NCBI RefSeq assembly: GCF_002831565.1
Contig: NZ_CP025096.1
Coordinates: 8,730,838 to 8,794,837, forward strand
Direction of reading: 5' to 3'
DNA: 64,000 bases
From: Spirosoma pollinicola
GTDB lineage: Bacteria > Bacteroidota > Bacteroidia > Cytophagales > Spirosomataceae
Both the position numbers and the translations under genes were made by a program. Positions within the stretch are counted from its first letter, which is position 1. Every line of letters begins with the position of its first letter. The notes beneath the pieces were generated by a model. It saw nothing but the letters and a program-made list of their open reading frames with translations. It was not told the origin of the DNA and ran no database searches. Of this stretch, positions 41,545-49,719 are shown piece by piece.

Positions 41545-42747
41545 TTAATCTTGCCAACCTACCGGTTTTGAAGGGGTTCGACTGTCACTCGATACACAAA
41601 CCGCCGTTGGCGGGCGAACGTAGTATTTACTATAAATATAAACTAATGAAGGAACGGGTTCCGGCTGAGGGACACGGCCATGAACCAGTTCAAATAGACC
41701 CGGTGGGATACCTTCGCTGTCTTTACGGTCCAGCCAGTAGCGCTGGGCAAAGACGGCCCCGGCTGTAAAATAACCCACTACGGCCTCCTGCCGGTTAGCC
41801 ACATTGTGCACATTGCCAATCGGTGCCGCTGCGGGTGTATCGGCTAGCCCGCCCGTGTTTTGGGTCTGGTCTTGAAAAAGCTTGAAATACGTGTATGCCG
41901 ACTGAGTAAGCCCCGTCTGGCGAATCTCGACCAAGGCCCCGTTGTGGTCGTAGAACGGAATTTGGGCCACCCGCCGGTGTAGAATAGGCCCACCATTGGT
42001 CAACTGGTCAGAAAAGACATTAATATCAGGGCTGTAGAAGATGTCCCAACACTGGGTACGACAAGCGTAATCGTAAACAAAGTACTGTCCACGTATCAGC
42101 TGGCTTACATCGTAACAGTTTTCATAGAGGTACGTATCCGAAGGATCCCAAATCAAGTAAACGGCATTCTCGCAAGTGCGACACCAGTCTTGCTTTTCCC
42201 ATAAGACCCAACTCCAACGATAGTAATTGCGTGTTTCGACGGGGTCTTGCGTATCGAGGTAGAAGTCATGAGCCGCCGCATAATTTCCGGCTAATCGCTG
42301 GGCTGGCTCTAGGCTATTAGGATTAAACTGAGCAGACAAATGGTCGAATGGAGGCACGCTGGCCATCACTTCGGTGGTGGACTGGTATCGAGTGCCATCG
42401 GAGAGCGTAAACCGAAGTTGATAGGCGTGGCCAATCTGGCCTTTGAAGTCAGAGGGCAGTTGATAGGTTCCGTCCTGAGTCTCGTGGCAATCAATCATCT
42501 GGGTAGAGTCAACCACCACTTGCACCTGGGCTTTGGTGATGGGTGTAGTGCCAAATCGTCCGGTGAGCGGATCGGCTTTGGATCGGTTGATTCGAATCAT
42601 CTGGGGTTCAGCCAGGTTCGTAATCGTGCCGTCTACGACCAGCACATTTACCGTTCCATGCAGAAGTATATCTTCGGGATCAACACAGGCCAGCGGCAGG
42701 AAAAGAACGGCCAGACAGCCAATAATCAGTGTGAAGGTTAAGCGCAT
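41545..42747 (-). CDS. DUF4249 outer-membrane lipoprotein (pN)
   Basis: 400 residues from MRLTFTLIIGCLAVLFLPLAC (lipobox LPLAC). Paralogue of the pK protein: shared ACVDPEDI, NVLVVDGTITNLAEPQMIRI, FKGQIGHAYQLRFTLSDGTR, CRTQCWDIF, TQNTGGLADTP and VGNVHNVANRQE-like motifs. The frame to 42810 adds residues before the signal peptide and is rejected. It is flanked by pdif sites N4 and N5 in opposite orientation. No TonB receptor nearby. Confidence 0.9.
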   Translation of the reverse strand: MRLTFTLIIGCLAVLFLPLACVDPEDILLHGTVNVLVVDGTITNLAEPQMIRINRSKADPLTGRFGTTPITKAQVQVVVDSTQMIDCHETQDGTYQLPSDFKGQIGHAYQLRFTLSDGTRYQSTTEVMASVPPFDHLSAQFNPNSLEPAQRLAGNYAAAHDFYLDTQDPVETRNYYRWSWVLWEKQDWCRTCENAVYLIWDPSDTYLYENCYDVSQLIRGQYFVYDYACRTQCWDIFYSPDINVFSDQLTNGGPILHRRVAQIPFYDHNGALVEIRQTGLTQSAYTYFKLFQDQTQNTGGLADTPAAAPIGNVHNVANRQEAVVGYFTAGAVFAQRYWLDRKDSEGIPPGLFELVHGRVPQPEPVPSLVYIYSKYYVRPPTAVCVSSDSRTPSKPVGWQD

Positions 42748-42875
42748 GGATAGCCTAAGTTGAGTAGCTGTAAAACCATTCAAGCGGTCCATTTTACTCA
42801 CTGTATACAAGGGCTTTCAGGAGGCTTTAGGCAGGCTTTTTACTTGGTTACGGTAGGCTTTCGGGAGGCTCTACA

Positions 42876-42897
42876 TAACATAATCTAGATTATACAA
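42876..42897 (-). other. dif-like (pdif) site N5
   Basis: Minus strand: TTGTATAA, TCTAGA, TTATGTTA. Inverted relative to N4. Confidence 0.75.
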
Positions 42898-42942
42898 CAA
42901 AAAAGCAGACCAACAACGTTAGTCCGCTTTCCGCTTATATCC

Positions 42943-43006
42943 ACACCATAAGAGAAAATTTGCTCTCTTATGGTGTGGATATACACTTAGATGCATACAT
43001 CACCAT
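42943..43006. terminator. Long hairpin between N5 and N6
   Basis: ATATCCACACCATAAGAG pairs with CTCTTATGGTGTGGATAT around a short AT loop. There is no gene between N5 and N6, so this may be an empty pdif module with only its terminator left. Confidence 0.65.
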
Positions 43007-43010
43007 AACT

Positions 43011-43033
43011 TAACATAATCACCACTTATATAA
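43011..43033 (-). other. dif-like (pdif) site N6, next to the IS3 end
   Basis: Minus strand: TTATATAA, GTGGTGA, TTATGTTA. The IS3 left end (GTATGCTACTG, inverted at 33980-33990 as CAGTAGCATAC) starts a few bases further on. Confidence 0.6.
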
Positions 43034-43393
43034 CAGCTCGTATGCTACTGGTTTCTGTGTACAGTAAACCCGTAAGCTGATGTATATTAAGCGATTACAA
43101 CGAAATAAGAAAAATAGAAATTCGCTTATCTTTAAGCGACGGATCGTGGAGGTCTATCGGGCTGAAATCGCTCAGCCTGCTGATATCCAACGTTATCTAC
43201 ACATTTCCCTCACGGAGCTTCGCCAGCTAAACCGGTGGTATTTTAGACACCGATTAGCCCCTTATCTGTATCCTCATAAAGCCTATAAAGCCATGAAGAA
43301 GCACAACCAAGATGCCTATGTCAAAGCCCTGGAACGGCGCTTCTAGCTAGCTAGCTGGATATTCCCGGTATTGGCAAACGCAAGCTGGATATT

Positions 43394-43522
43394 CCCGGTA
43401 TTGGCAAACGCAAGATGTGGTTTGATCCTGACGTTAACATTAGTAACGGTAACTTCCAGGGCGTTGAATACGGTACCCTGCCATCGAACCGGAGCCTCGG
43501 TCTGAACCTGAAACTTTCTTTT
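43394..43522 (+). CDS. SusC/RagA TonB-dependent receptor C-terminus
   Basis: The frame reads MWFDPDVNISNGNFQGVEYG and ends TLPSNRSLGLNLKLSF then stop. This is the usual last beta strand of SusC-type outer-membrane receptors (P..RS.G.NLK..F). A 30-base direct repeat lies at the contig start (43355 and 43385). N-terminus missing. It is fused head-on to a DUF559 fragment, so the contig is suspect. Confidence 0.75.
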
Positions 43523-43524
43523 TA

Positions 43525-43750
43525 ACCTGCCTCCATCGACTTCAATAGCAAGCCGTTCAGATGGGCAATAAAAATCCAATACAAACAACCCAATACTATG
43601 CTGTCTCCTGAATTTTCGGCCAGCTAGTTTACTACCTTTTAACTGCTCCCAAAGAATTTTCTCCGAATCGGTTGCGCCGTTCCGTAGCTCCTGGCGGATA
43701 AATGTCAATACTTTCAAATTGTTCAACTGCCCGTTGCGCATTGTTTTGTA
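43525..43750 (-). CDS. DUF559 endonuclease-domain protein, fragment
   Basis: LKVLTFIRQELRNGATDSEK, WEQLKGSKLAGRKFRRQHSI and LFVLDFYCPSERLAIEVDGG are the core of the DUF559/very-short-patch-like nuclease fold (E...D.. with the final E.DG). The normal C-terminal helix after DGG is missing: the frame runs into the SusC tail in antisense. Probable chimera. Confidence 0.7.
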
Positions 43751-43786
43751 GGTGTTTGATTGGTAAATGACCACCCCCTCAAAAAT

Positions 43787-44038
43787 CCAGATCCGTCAAT
43801 TCGAAATCCTGCTTGACCCGAATAGTCCCGTTCTCTTCGGTGCCGGGATTGTAGATCATTCGTTCGGGTTGGATGCCCTTCTGCACATTGCCGATGTCAC
43901 GTTTCCGGTTTTTATTGGCGTCGATAATTAATCGAAGTCGGTATAATCCCGGTTTAAGTCGGCCAAAGCTATAAGCTGGTGTGTTGTAGGCCGTTCGAAT
44001 AACCTGATATTTCTCATCCAGTAACTCGACAAGGAAAT
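43787..44038 (-). CDS. Ig-like domain protein C-terminus (Bacteroidota)
   Basis: The frame enters from the contig end as DFLVELLDEKYQVIRTAYNT, continues with GRLKPGLYRLRLIIDANKNR and ends QPERMIYNPGTEENGTIRVK through LTDLDF. LKPG.Y.LR.I.D.N.N...D.GN...G.QPE is the C-terminal signature of large Ig-like (Big_5-type) lipoproteins in Bacteroidota. N-terminus missing. Confidence 0.65.
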
Positions 44039-44185
44039 CTAGCTAGCTAGTTATTTTTTCAACTTCCCTATTATATCATAGGTCTATTCCCTATACAAAC
44101 ATTGAAATCACAACGTTTATATATTTGTAAATCAACTTTTTTCGTCAAAACTATATTAAAATTCTGAGTATTATTTTGCAACAAT

Positions 44186-45115
44186 TTAACTATTATTATT
44201 CAAATCTAATTGCTGAATAAAATTAAATGCATCGATACTTTGTAATTCACATTTAAGTCCTAACATATTTTTGAAATAACATTCGTATGCATTAATCCAT
44301 TTATTCGTTTCAAACAAAGTTTCAATATCAATTGGATAAATCATGATAGAGTGATTATTCATAATATGGTGTGCTTCTTCAGCGATATGTAATGCACCAT
44401 CATTTAATGTTTCCATAACGTTAGGTATAACTTTTTCTTTCAGTGTTGTATGTTCTAGCCCATTTAAATTAGCTGGTACAAAAGTTACATCCATACCATA
44501 CTTTTCAATTGTCAGTTCTTGTGTACAATTTGCAAACCTTAAATACTCAATCATTAAACTAATGAGGTTATAACTGTACGTATTAGATTTTAATATATAT
44601 AATACCGTTTCTTGAAATTGAAAATGACCATTGTCTATTAACTTCAAAATCAAGTGCGTCTGTTCCCTCATTGATAACGTATCAAAATCAGTTAATGACT
44701 GAGTCAATCGTTTTTCATCTTCAATTAATTTTGACTTAGCAAATTCTTTAAGAGGATGTAATGCCATTCTTTTTTTGTGATCTTTGACTTCATCAATAAT
44801 TTGATGAATGACTTCTACCGCTTCAAAATATTGTCCCAAACCAATCAAACTTTTCACGTAATAAATCATCAATGCATCATATTGTTGTATGCCAGTTTTC
44901 AATAAGACAATTGTTTCTTCTCTTAATTCAAGAAATGACCCCGTCTCATATAACATACGGCATTTCATCATTGCTATTACTTCAGTGAGTTCAAATTGAC
45001 GTTCATATTGCACAATATATTCATACATCAGGTCATAGTTTTGGTCTTGTTCAGCACGTTTTATATCTTTATATAACTTTTTCGAAGAGTTAGGAAACTG
45101 AATAATATCTGACAC
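44186..45115 (-). CDS. TPR-like hypothetical protein (Staphylococcus)
   Basis: 309 residues, complete. Start MSDIIQFPNSSKKLYKDIKR. All-helical with tetratricopeptide-like spacing (YDLMYEYIVQYERQFELTEV, YDALMIYYVKSLIGLGQYFE). I believe it belongs to the DUF3196-type family found in staphylococci; not certain. Low GC and codon use match the other contaminant contigs. Flanks (44051-44185) hold only AT-rich DNA. Confidence 0.6.
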   Translation of the reverse strand: MSDIIQFPNSSKKLYKDIKRAEQDQNYDLMYEYIVQYERQFELTEVIAMMKCRMLYETGSFLELREETIVLLKTGIQQYDALMIYYVKSLIGLGQYFEAVEVIHQIIDEVKDHKKRMALHPLKEFAKSKLIEDEKRLTQSLTDFDTLSMREQTHLILKLIDNGHFQFQETVLYILKSNTYSYNLISLMIEYLRFANCTQELTIEKYGMDVTFVPANLNGLEHTTLKEKVIPNVMETLNDGALHIAEEAHHIMNNHSIMIYPIDIETLFETNKWINAYECYFKNMLGLKCELQSIDAFNFIQQLDLNNNS

Positions 45116-45131
45116 ATATCTAGCTAGCTAG

Positions 45132-45573
45132 ATCAAATGAAAAAAGTGAATTTCTTTCAAAAGATAAACTTTCTATTCTTAATAATAAGAATTTCTTTTG
45201 TTTATCGTGTAATTCTTATGAGTTTATTAAAAGAAATAAAAAGTTTACGACTATAATAAATGCTGTAGGTTTTGGTGATTTGCCTACTGATTGGGTAGAA
45301 ATAGTAAATGCTAGGGAATTTGATAACAATGCTTACCCAGGAATTACTGCTGATATTGTTGCAGAATTTTCCTCTATTTTAGTTGAACTACATAAATTAA
45401 CCTTTAGAGATTATTTTCATCGAAATCTTAGTTTTAAACAACTTTTTTCACATTTTGAGCTACACTTAAATAAAGAAATAAGTAAAATTATTTTAAGAGA
45501 TAACACTTCTATCCATAATAGAAAATTAGCTGATTTGCTATATCTTGTAAAATGCGAATTGAGTTTACTTTAA
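45132..45573 (+). CDS. C-terminal part of the CHAT/caspase-like protein (joins 62964-63482)
   Basis: The 3' portion of the fourth operon gene, in frame from NEKSEFLSKDKLSILNNKNF to the stop at 45573. It adds FKQLFSHFELHLNKEISKII and a helical end to the part at the other contig end. The full protein is 220 residues. The caspase-like Cys (CLSCNS) is in this overlap. The repeated 298 bases are one locus. Confidence 0.85.
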
Positions 45574-45727
45574 TTTCTATGTCACATAGTTATATTTTTT
45601 ACAATTAATATCATCTCTAATCGAATTCGTACTTTTGGTTAAGAACCTTAAAGACGACGTTAAAATACAAAAGCCAAATTATGTACTTGACATTTTATGT
45701 ACGTTGACGATCATTCATAACCGGCTT

Positions 45728-45759
45728 GTTACTATACATACCAACGTATGTATAGTAAC
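45728..45759. promoter_or_regulatory. Perfect 14-bp inverted repeat upstream of the resolvase
   Basis: GTTACTATACATAC and GTATGTATAGTAAC with loop CAAC. It lies 28 bases before the resolvase start and could be an operator or part of a res site. Confidence 0.65.
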
Positions 45760-45786
45760 AGAAGAGCCATTTTGCCTTTATCTACT

Positions 45787-46431
45787 ATGAAGAAAGCGAT
45801 TGCCTATTATCGGGTATCTACAGATCGCCAGGGCAAAAGTGGTTTAGGGTTAGAAGCTCAAGCCGAAGCTGTCAGCAATTTTGCCGAGCGCGAGGGTTAT
45901 GAGGTCGTAGCTATTTTTACGGAAACCGAGAGTGGGAAGAAAAGTCAACGCCCCGAATTATTGGCCGCTCTCGCTCAGTGTCGCAAAGAACGGGCTACGT
46001 TGGTTATTGCTAAGCTGGATAGGCTGAGTCGTAACGTTGCCTTTATTTCCAATCTGATGGAAAGCCGAGTTGACTTTAAAGCAGTCGATAATCCTCACGC
46101 CAACCGGTTGATGGTTCATTTATTAGCAGCCTTTGCCGAGCATGAGCGGGAGCAGATCAGTACTCGGACCAAGGATGCATTAGCCGCAGCGAAACGGCGC
46201 GGTGTGCAACTTGGTAAGCATGGGAAAGAGATATTAAGCCAGGTGAATGCAACCGCAGCGGTAGAGTTTGCCACACGTTTACGCCCAACTATTGAACACT
46301 TACAAGCCACTGGTTTTACCACTGTTAGGGCTATTCGGGATGAACTAAATCGCCAACAGATTCCTACATACAGAGCGGGCAGCAAATGGCATATTCCGAA
46401 TGTTTATGCAGTTTTAAAGCGTCTAGAGTAA
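45787..46431 (+). CDS. Serine recombinase (resolvase/invertase)
   Basis: 214 residues from MKKAIAYYRVSTDRQGKSGL. The catalytic Ser is in YYRVSTDRQ; later motifs are LVIAKLDRLSRN and AFAEHEREQISTRTKDAL. The C-terminal HTH is replaced by the short recombinase-like part (RAIRDELNRQQIPTYRAGSK) seen in this subgroup. Likely resolves plasmid multimers. The frame from 45748 crosses the palindrome and is rejected as the start. Confidence 0.93.
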   Translation: MKKAIAYYRVSTDRQGKSGLGLEAQAEAVSNFAEREGYEVVAIFTETESGKKSQRPELLAALAQCRKERATLVIAKLDRLSRNVAFISNLMESRVDFKAVDNPHANRLMVHLLAAFAEHEREQISTRTKDALAAAKRRGVQLGKHGKEILSQVNATAAVEFATRLRPTIEHLQATGFTTVRAIRDELNRQQIPTYRAGSKWHIPNVYAVLKRLE

Positions 46432-46440
46432 TATTTAAAA

Positions 46441-46500
46441 AAGGTGTAAACTTACACCTAAAAAAAGGTGTAAGTTTACACTAAAAAACACACCTTTATA
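46441..46500. repeat. parS-like GGTGTAA repeats upstream of parA
   Basis: AGGTGTAAACTTACACCT is a near-perfect palindrome; GGTGTAAGTTTACAC follows after an A-run. Related words recur after parB (47482-47535) and at 50961-51019. Confidence 0.7.
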
Positions 46501-46514
46501 TTATATGTAACTGT

Positions 46515-47165
46515 ATGATTTTCACCGTTGGGGGCATAAAAGGAGGTACGGGTAAAACAACGATATCAACAAATTTAGCTGTGTGGTTATCTCAGCGAGG
46601 AGCTGATGTTTTATTAGTAGATGCTGATGAGCAAGAAAGCGCAAGTGATTTTACTGCTTGGCGAGAGGAGACTAGAAAAGGCCAGTTAGGTTATACCCTT
46701 GTGCAGCTTAACGGGCCAACCGTTCGCAGACAGATAGAACAGTTACGGCCTAAGTATGATCACATTGTTATTGATACTGGAGGGCGTGACACAGCTAGCC
46801 AACGAGCTGCACTTTTTGTTTCGGATATATACTTGATTCCGTTTGCTCCCCGTAGTTACGAGATTTGGACACTCTCTAAAGTACAAGCCTTGTTAAGTGA
46901 AATTCAGGGAAGCCGATCCATCCCATTGCAGGTTTATTCCTTCTTGAACAAAGCTGATACGCGTGGAGCTGATAACAATGAAGCAACTGAGGTTTTGCGG
47001 GAAAACGAAGAACTGAACTTTGTGGATTACCCAGTGATCAACCGCAAGGCTTTTGCTACCGCAGCCAGTAAAGGGTTGTCCGTTTTTGAAATGATGCCTA
47101 TCGATGAAAAAGCAGTTACCGAGGTAGAAGCATTATTTAGCCACGTTACAGGTATTAAAAAATAA
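46515..47165 (+). CDS. parA: ParA-family partition ATPase
   Basis: 216 residues. Deviant Walker A GGIKGGTGKTTISTNLAVWL at the start, the A' motif VLLVDADEQESASDF, and the Walker B YDHIVIDTGGRD. This is a short type Ib ParA without an N-terminal HTH. It moves the plasmid along the nucleoid with the partner coded 5 bases downstream. Confidence 0.95.
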   Translation: MIFTVGGIKGGTGKTTISTNLAVWLSQRGADVLLVDADEQESASDFTAWREETRKGQLGYTLVQLNGPTVRRQIEQLRPKYDHIVIDTGGRDTASQRAALFVSDIYLIPFAPRSYEIWTLSKVQALLSEIQGSRSIPLQVYSFLNKADTRGADNNEATEVLRENEELNFVDYPVINRKAFATAASKGLSVFEMMPIDEKAVTEVEALFSHVTGIKK

Positions 47166-47170
47166 ATCCT

Positions 47171-47491
47171 ATGGCAGTATCACCACCACCTAAGAAAGTG
47201 GCACCCGCTAAAGTTGACGTGCAACAGACAACTAAGGGCCAGGAAAAGAAAATAGAGGATATTATAAATCGAGGTAGTACAACTGTTGGCCAAGCTGAGC
47301 CGCAGGATCAAATCAAGAACTTCAATATCAAAATCATGTCTAGCCAGCTTACTGAGGTTGACCAGTTACGGGCCAAACGGCCACGCAAGCCGACAAGCCC
47401 TAAGTTGGGTGTTTCTCTTCAAGATTGGATAATTGAAGCGATTGAAGAGAAAATTCAGAGAGAAAAAAAGAAGTATAGTGCAGGTGAATAA
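47171..47491 (+). CDS. Partition protein, ParB/ribbon-helix-helix type
   Basis: 106 residues. A disordered basic N-terminus (PPPKKVAPAKVDVQQTTKGQ) precedes a C-terminal ribbon-helix-helix region IKIMSSQLTEVDQLRAKRPR and LGVSLQDWIIEAIEEKIQRE. Size and position right after parA fit the centromere-binding partner of type Ib systems. It probably binds the GGTGTAA repeats. Confidence 0.75.
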   Translation: MAVSPPPKKVAPAKVDVQQTTKGQEKKIEDIINRGSTTVGQAEPQDQIKNFNIKIMSSQLTEVDQLRAKRPRKPTSPKLGVSLQDWIIEAIEEKIQREKKKYSAGE

Positions 47492-47535
47492 ATGCACCTG
47501 TTTGCCAACCTAGAAAAAGGTGTAAAAATAGGTGC
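47482..47535. repeat. parS-like repeats after parB
   Basis: AGGTGAATAAATGCACCTG spans the parB stop, then GGTGTAAAAATAGGTGC. The same AGGTGAATAAA..CACCTGTTT unit is at 50961. Confidence 0.6.
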
Positions 47536-47637
47536 GTTTATAGACATGTTATTTAAATTTTATAAAATTCGTCGTCTAGCCTTAATTGAGATTTTGTGTA
47601 ATATAAGAAGAGCGTTTTTACGTCTACTTACCCTAAC

Positions 47638-47916
47638 ATGATCACCATCATTAATCATCTACGCAATAGACCTCAATATCCAACTAGGGACATTCGACAC
47701 ACACTTAATAACTTTAATGAGGAGATCATTAAGGAGCTTGAGCGCCGTTTACGACTGCTGAACCCTGATTTATATACGGGAACGGTCACCGTTTCTGAAG
47801 ATAAAGATGGAATTTACAAGGTAGAAATTGAAAGCTCAGATGCTGACACCGCCAAGCGGATAACTAACTTATTACAGCCTTACCTTGACTCATTAACTAA
47901 TTGGTCAGACCATTAG
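47638..47916 (+). CDS. Small hypothetical protein
   Basis: 92 residues: MITIINHLRNRPQYPTRDIR, a helical EEIIKELERRLRLL, then GTVTVSEDKDGIYKVEIESS and a C-terminal helix. Mixed alpha/beta, cytoplasmic, family unknown. It is separate from parAB by ~145 AT-rich bases that contain a likely promoter. Confidence 0.5.
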   Translation: MITIINHLRNRPQYPTRDIRHTLNNFNEEIIKELERRLRLLNPDLYTGTVTVSEDKDGIYKVEIESSDADTAKRITNLLQPYLDSLTNWSDH

Positions 47917-48130
47917 GGTAGGGCGTTGCTGAATTACCTATAGGATCTATGAATACTTCCACTGAGATGTAGCTAATTCGTTGTATGGCTCGTGGAAAGC
48001 TCTCAATCTCAGGAGAAGGAGCGTTTCAGGAGACGGACACTCACAAGTATCTAGCTTGAAGTTCGTTCTTTGGTTGACAGTTAATTGATTACAAGCAAGT
48101 GCTATTTGTCAAGTCAATACAAAGCCACTC

Positions 48131-49603
48131 ATGATGAGAAAAATTTCTCTCCTTTTTATGGTTTTGCTTAGTTGCGGGCTTACTCCGCTCCTATGGGCAC
48201 AATCCGCTTCCGAGGGGTATAAAATCACAGGCCATATTAAAGGGGTTAAAGATACGACCTGCATTCTCGCCCATTACTTCGGTTCTACCCAGTATATTCC
48301 TAAAGATACCGCCCGGGTAGATGCCAATGGCAACATGACCTTTGAAGGCAAAAAGAGCCTACCCGAAGGATTGTATATGGTTGTCGCTCCGATCAAGTAC
48401 CCATACATCCAATTTTTAATGACCAATAATCAACAGTTTTCCTTCGAGACTGACACGGCCAACGTCATCTCAGCCATGAAGATAAACGGCTCAAAGGAGA
48501 ACGAACTGTTTTATACTTATCAGCAGCAACTTGGCAAGTTTAATGAGCAAGCCCAGGCTATCAACGCCGAAAAAAAGCGCCATAATGATACTGCTTCGAT
48601 TGCTCTAGTGAATAAAAGAATGGCGGATTTGCAGCAGAAGGCCATTGAGTACCGCACCCAGTTTAGTAAAGAAAATCCCACCTCGTTTGCTGTTAAGTTA
48701 TTTAAAGCCGGTGCCGATCCAGAAATCCCACCAACTCCCAAAGCCGCTAATGGCCGCCCGGATTCGAGCTGGACCTTTACTTATTACAAAAAACACTACT
48801 GGGATGATTTCGACTTTTCGGATGAGCGGTTCATTCGGACCCAGCTATTACAAGCCAAGATTGTGCGATATATTACCGAATTAACGGTACAAATTCCTGA
48901 CTCACTGATCAAAGAAGCTGACTTTCTGGTCAATAAAGCCCTAGCGGGAAAAAATAAAGAGATAAAATATTACACGATCTATTATATCACTAGTCAGTAC
49001 GAACAACCCAAGGTAGTCGGTACCGATGGCCTATTTGTCCATATGTTTGAAAAATACTACCAGACGGGCGTAATGACCGTATCCGATTCGTCCACATTAA
49101 AAAAAATAGGGGAACGAGTCGCGTCAATGAAACCCAACTTAGCGGGCAAAATACTCGTGTCTCCCCTGATCAGTGACACGCTTCAACGTCCCATTAATTT
49201 TTCGGCTATTCAAGCGGATTACACCGTCGTTTATTTCTACTCGCCTACTTGCGGTCATTGCCGAGAGAGTGCGCCGATGCTGCAAAAATTTGTCGATACC
49301 TATAAAGGCAAAGGCATTGAGGTGGTAGCCATTGCCATCGATCAAAGCCCCAAAGAATGGAAGAGTTTCATTAAAGAGTTTAAACTCGGTAAGGCCATCA
49401 ACGGCTATGATTTTACCCATAAAACGGATTACTATCATACCTACGATGTGTTTACAACACCCACGGTGAACGTACTAGATAAGCATAAACGGATTTTGGC
49501 CCATCGTCTTCCTGCCGCGCAAATCGAGGATTTTATTCAATTTCAGCAGCGGCAGCAGGTCGCTAAAAAGGTTATTACTACTATTAAGGCCAAAAGGAGT
49601 TAA
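48131..49603 (+). CDS. TlpA-like thioredoxin-fold protein with DUF4369
   Basis: 490 residues. Signal peptide (MMRKISLLFMVLLSCGLTPL ... WAQS). DUF4369 at about residues 30-125 (YKITGHIKGVKDTTCILAHY). A helical DUF5106-like middle. The C-terminal thioredoxin domain at 350-470 has the active site SPTCGHCRES and the cis-Pro in FTTPTVNVLDK. A periplasmic thiol-disulfide oxidoreductase common in Bacteroidota, odd as plasmid cargo. Confidence 0.92.
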   Translation: MMRKISLLFMVLLSCGLTPLLWAQSASEGYKITGHIKGVKDTTCILAHYFGSTQYIPKDTARVDANGNMTFEGKKSLPEGLYMVVAPIKYPYIQFLMTNNQQFSFETDTANVISAMKINGSKENELFYTYQQQLGKFNEQAQAINAEKKRHNDTASIALVNKRMADLQQKAIEYRTQFSKENPTSFAVKLFKAGADPEIPPTPKAANGRPDSSWTFTYYKKHYWDDFDFSDERFIRTQLLQAKIVRYITELTVQIPDSLIKEADFLVNKALAGKNKEIKYYTIYYITSQYEQPKVVGTDGLFVHMFEKYYQTGVMTVSDSSTLKKIGERVASMKPNLAGKILVSPLISDTLQRPINFSAIQADYTVVYFYSPTCGHCRESAPMLQKFVDTYKGKGIEVVAIAIDQSPKEWKSFIKEFKLGKAINGYDFTHKTDYYHTYDVFTTPTVNVLDKHKRILAHRLPAAQIEDFIQFQQRQQVAKKVITTIKAKRS

Positions 49604-49719
49604 AGAACTGAGGCTATGTTGCGTCAAGCTATTTCATTGTAATACGCTTAGCAAAAAGACGGGTAGGGTTGCGGCCCACCGCAGTGGTTGAAATTCGTTG
49701 GTGTCAAAAAAGTAAAACG

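Larger units (their letters stand above)
32615..43342. mobile_element. Circular plasmid pN, 10,430 bp unit
   Basis: Bases 32615-32912 equal 43045-43342 (298 bases), closing a 10,430-bp circle. It has an IS3 element, pdif modules, a MobC/relaxase operon, Rep_3 with iterons, a BrnTA-like pair and an HU-type protein. Confidence 0.9.

Noticed and set aside
32615..43044. Target-site duplication of the IS3 element
   Set aside because: The flanks beyond the GTATGCTACTG ends do not match; none could be supported.
44186..45115. Horizontal transfer of a staphylococcal gene into the host
   Set aside because: It is alone on a linker-bounded contig with staphylococcal flanks; contamination explains it better.
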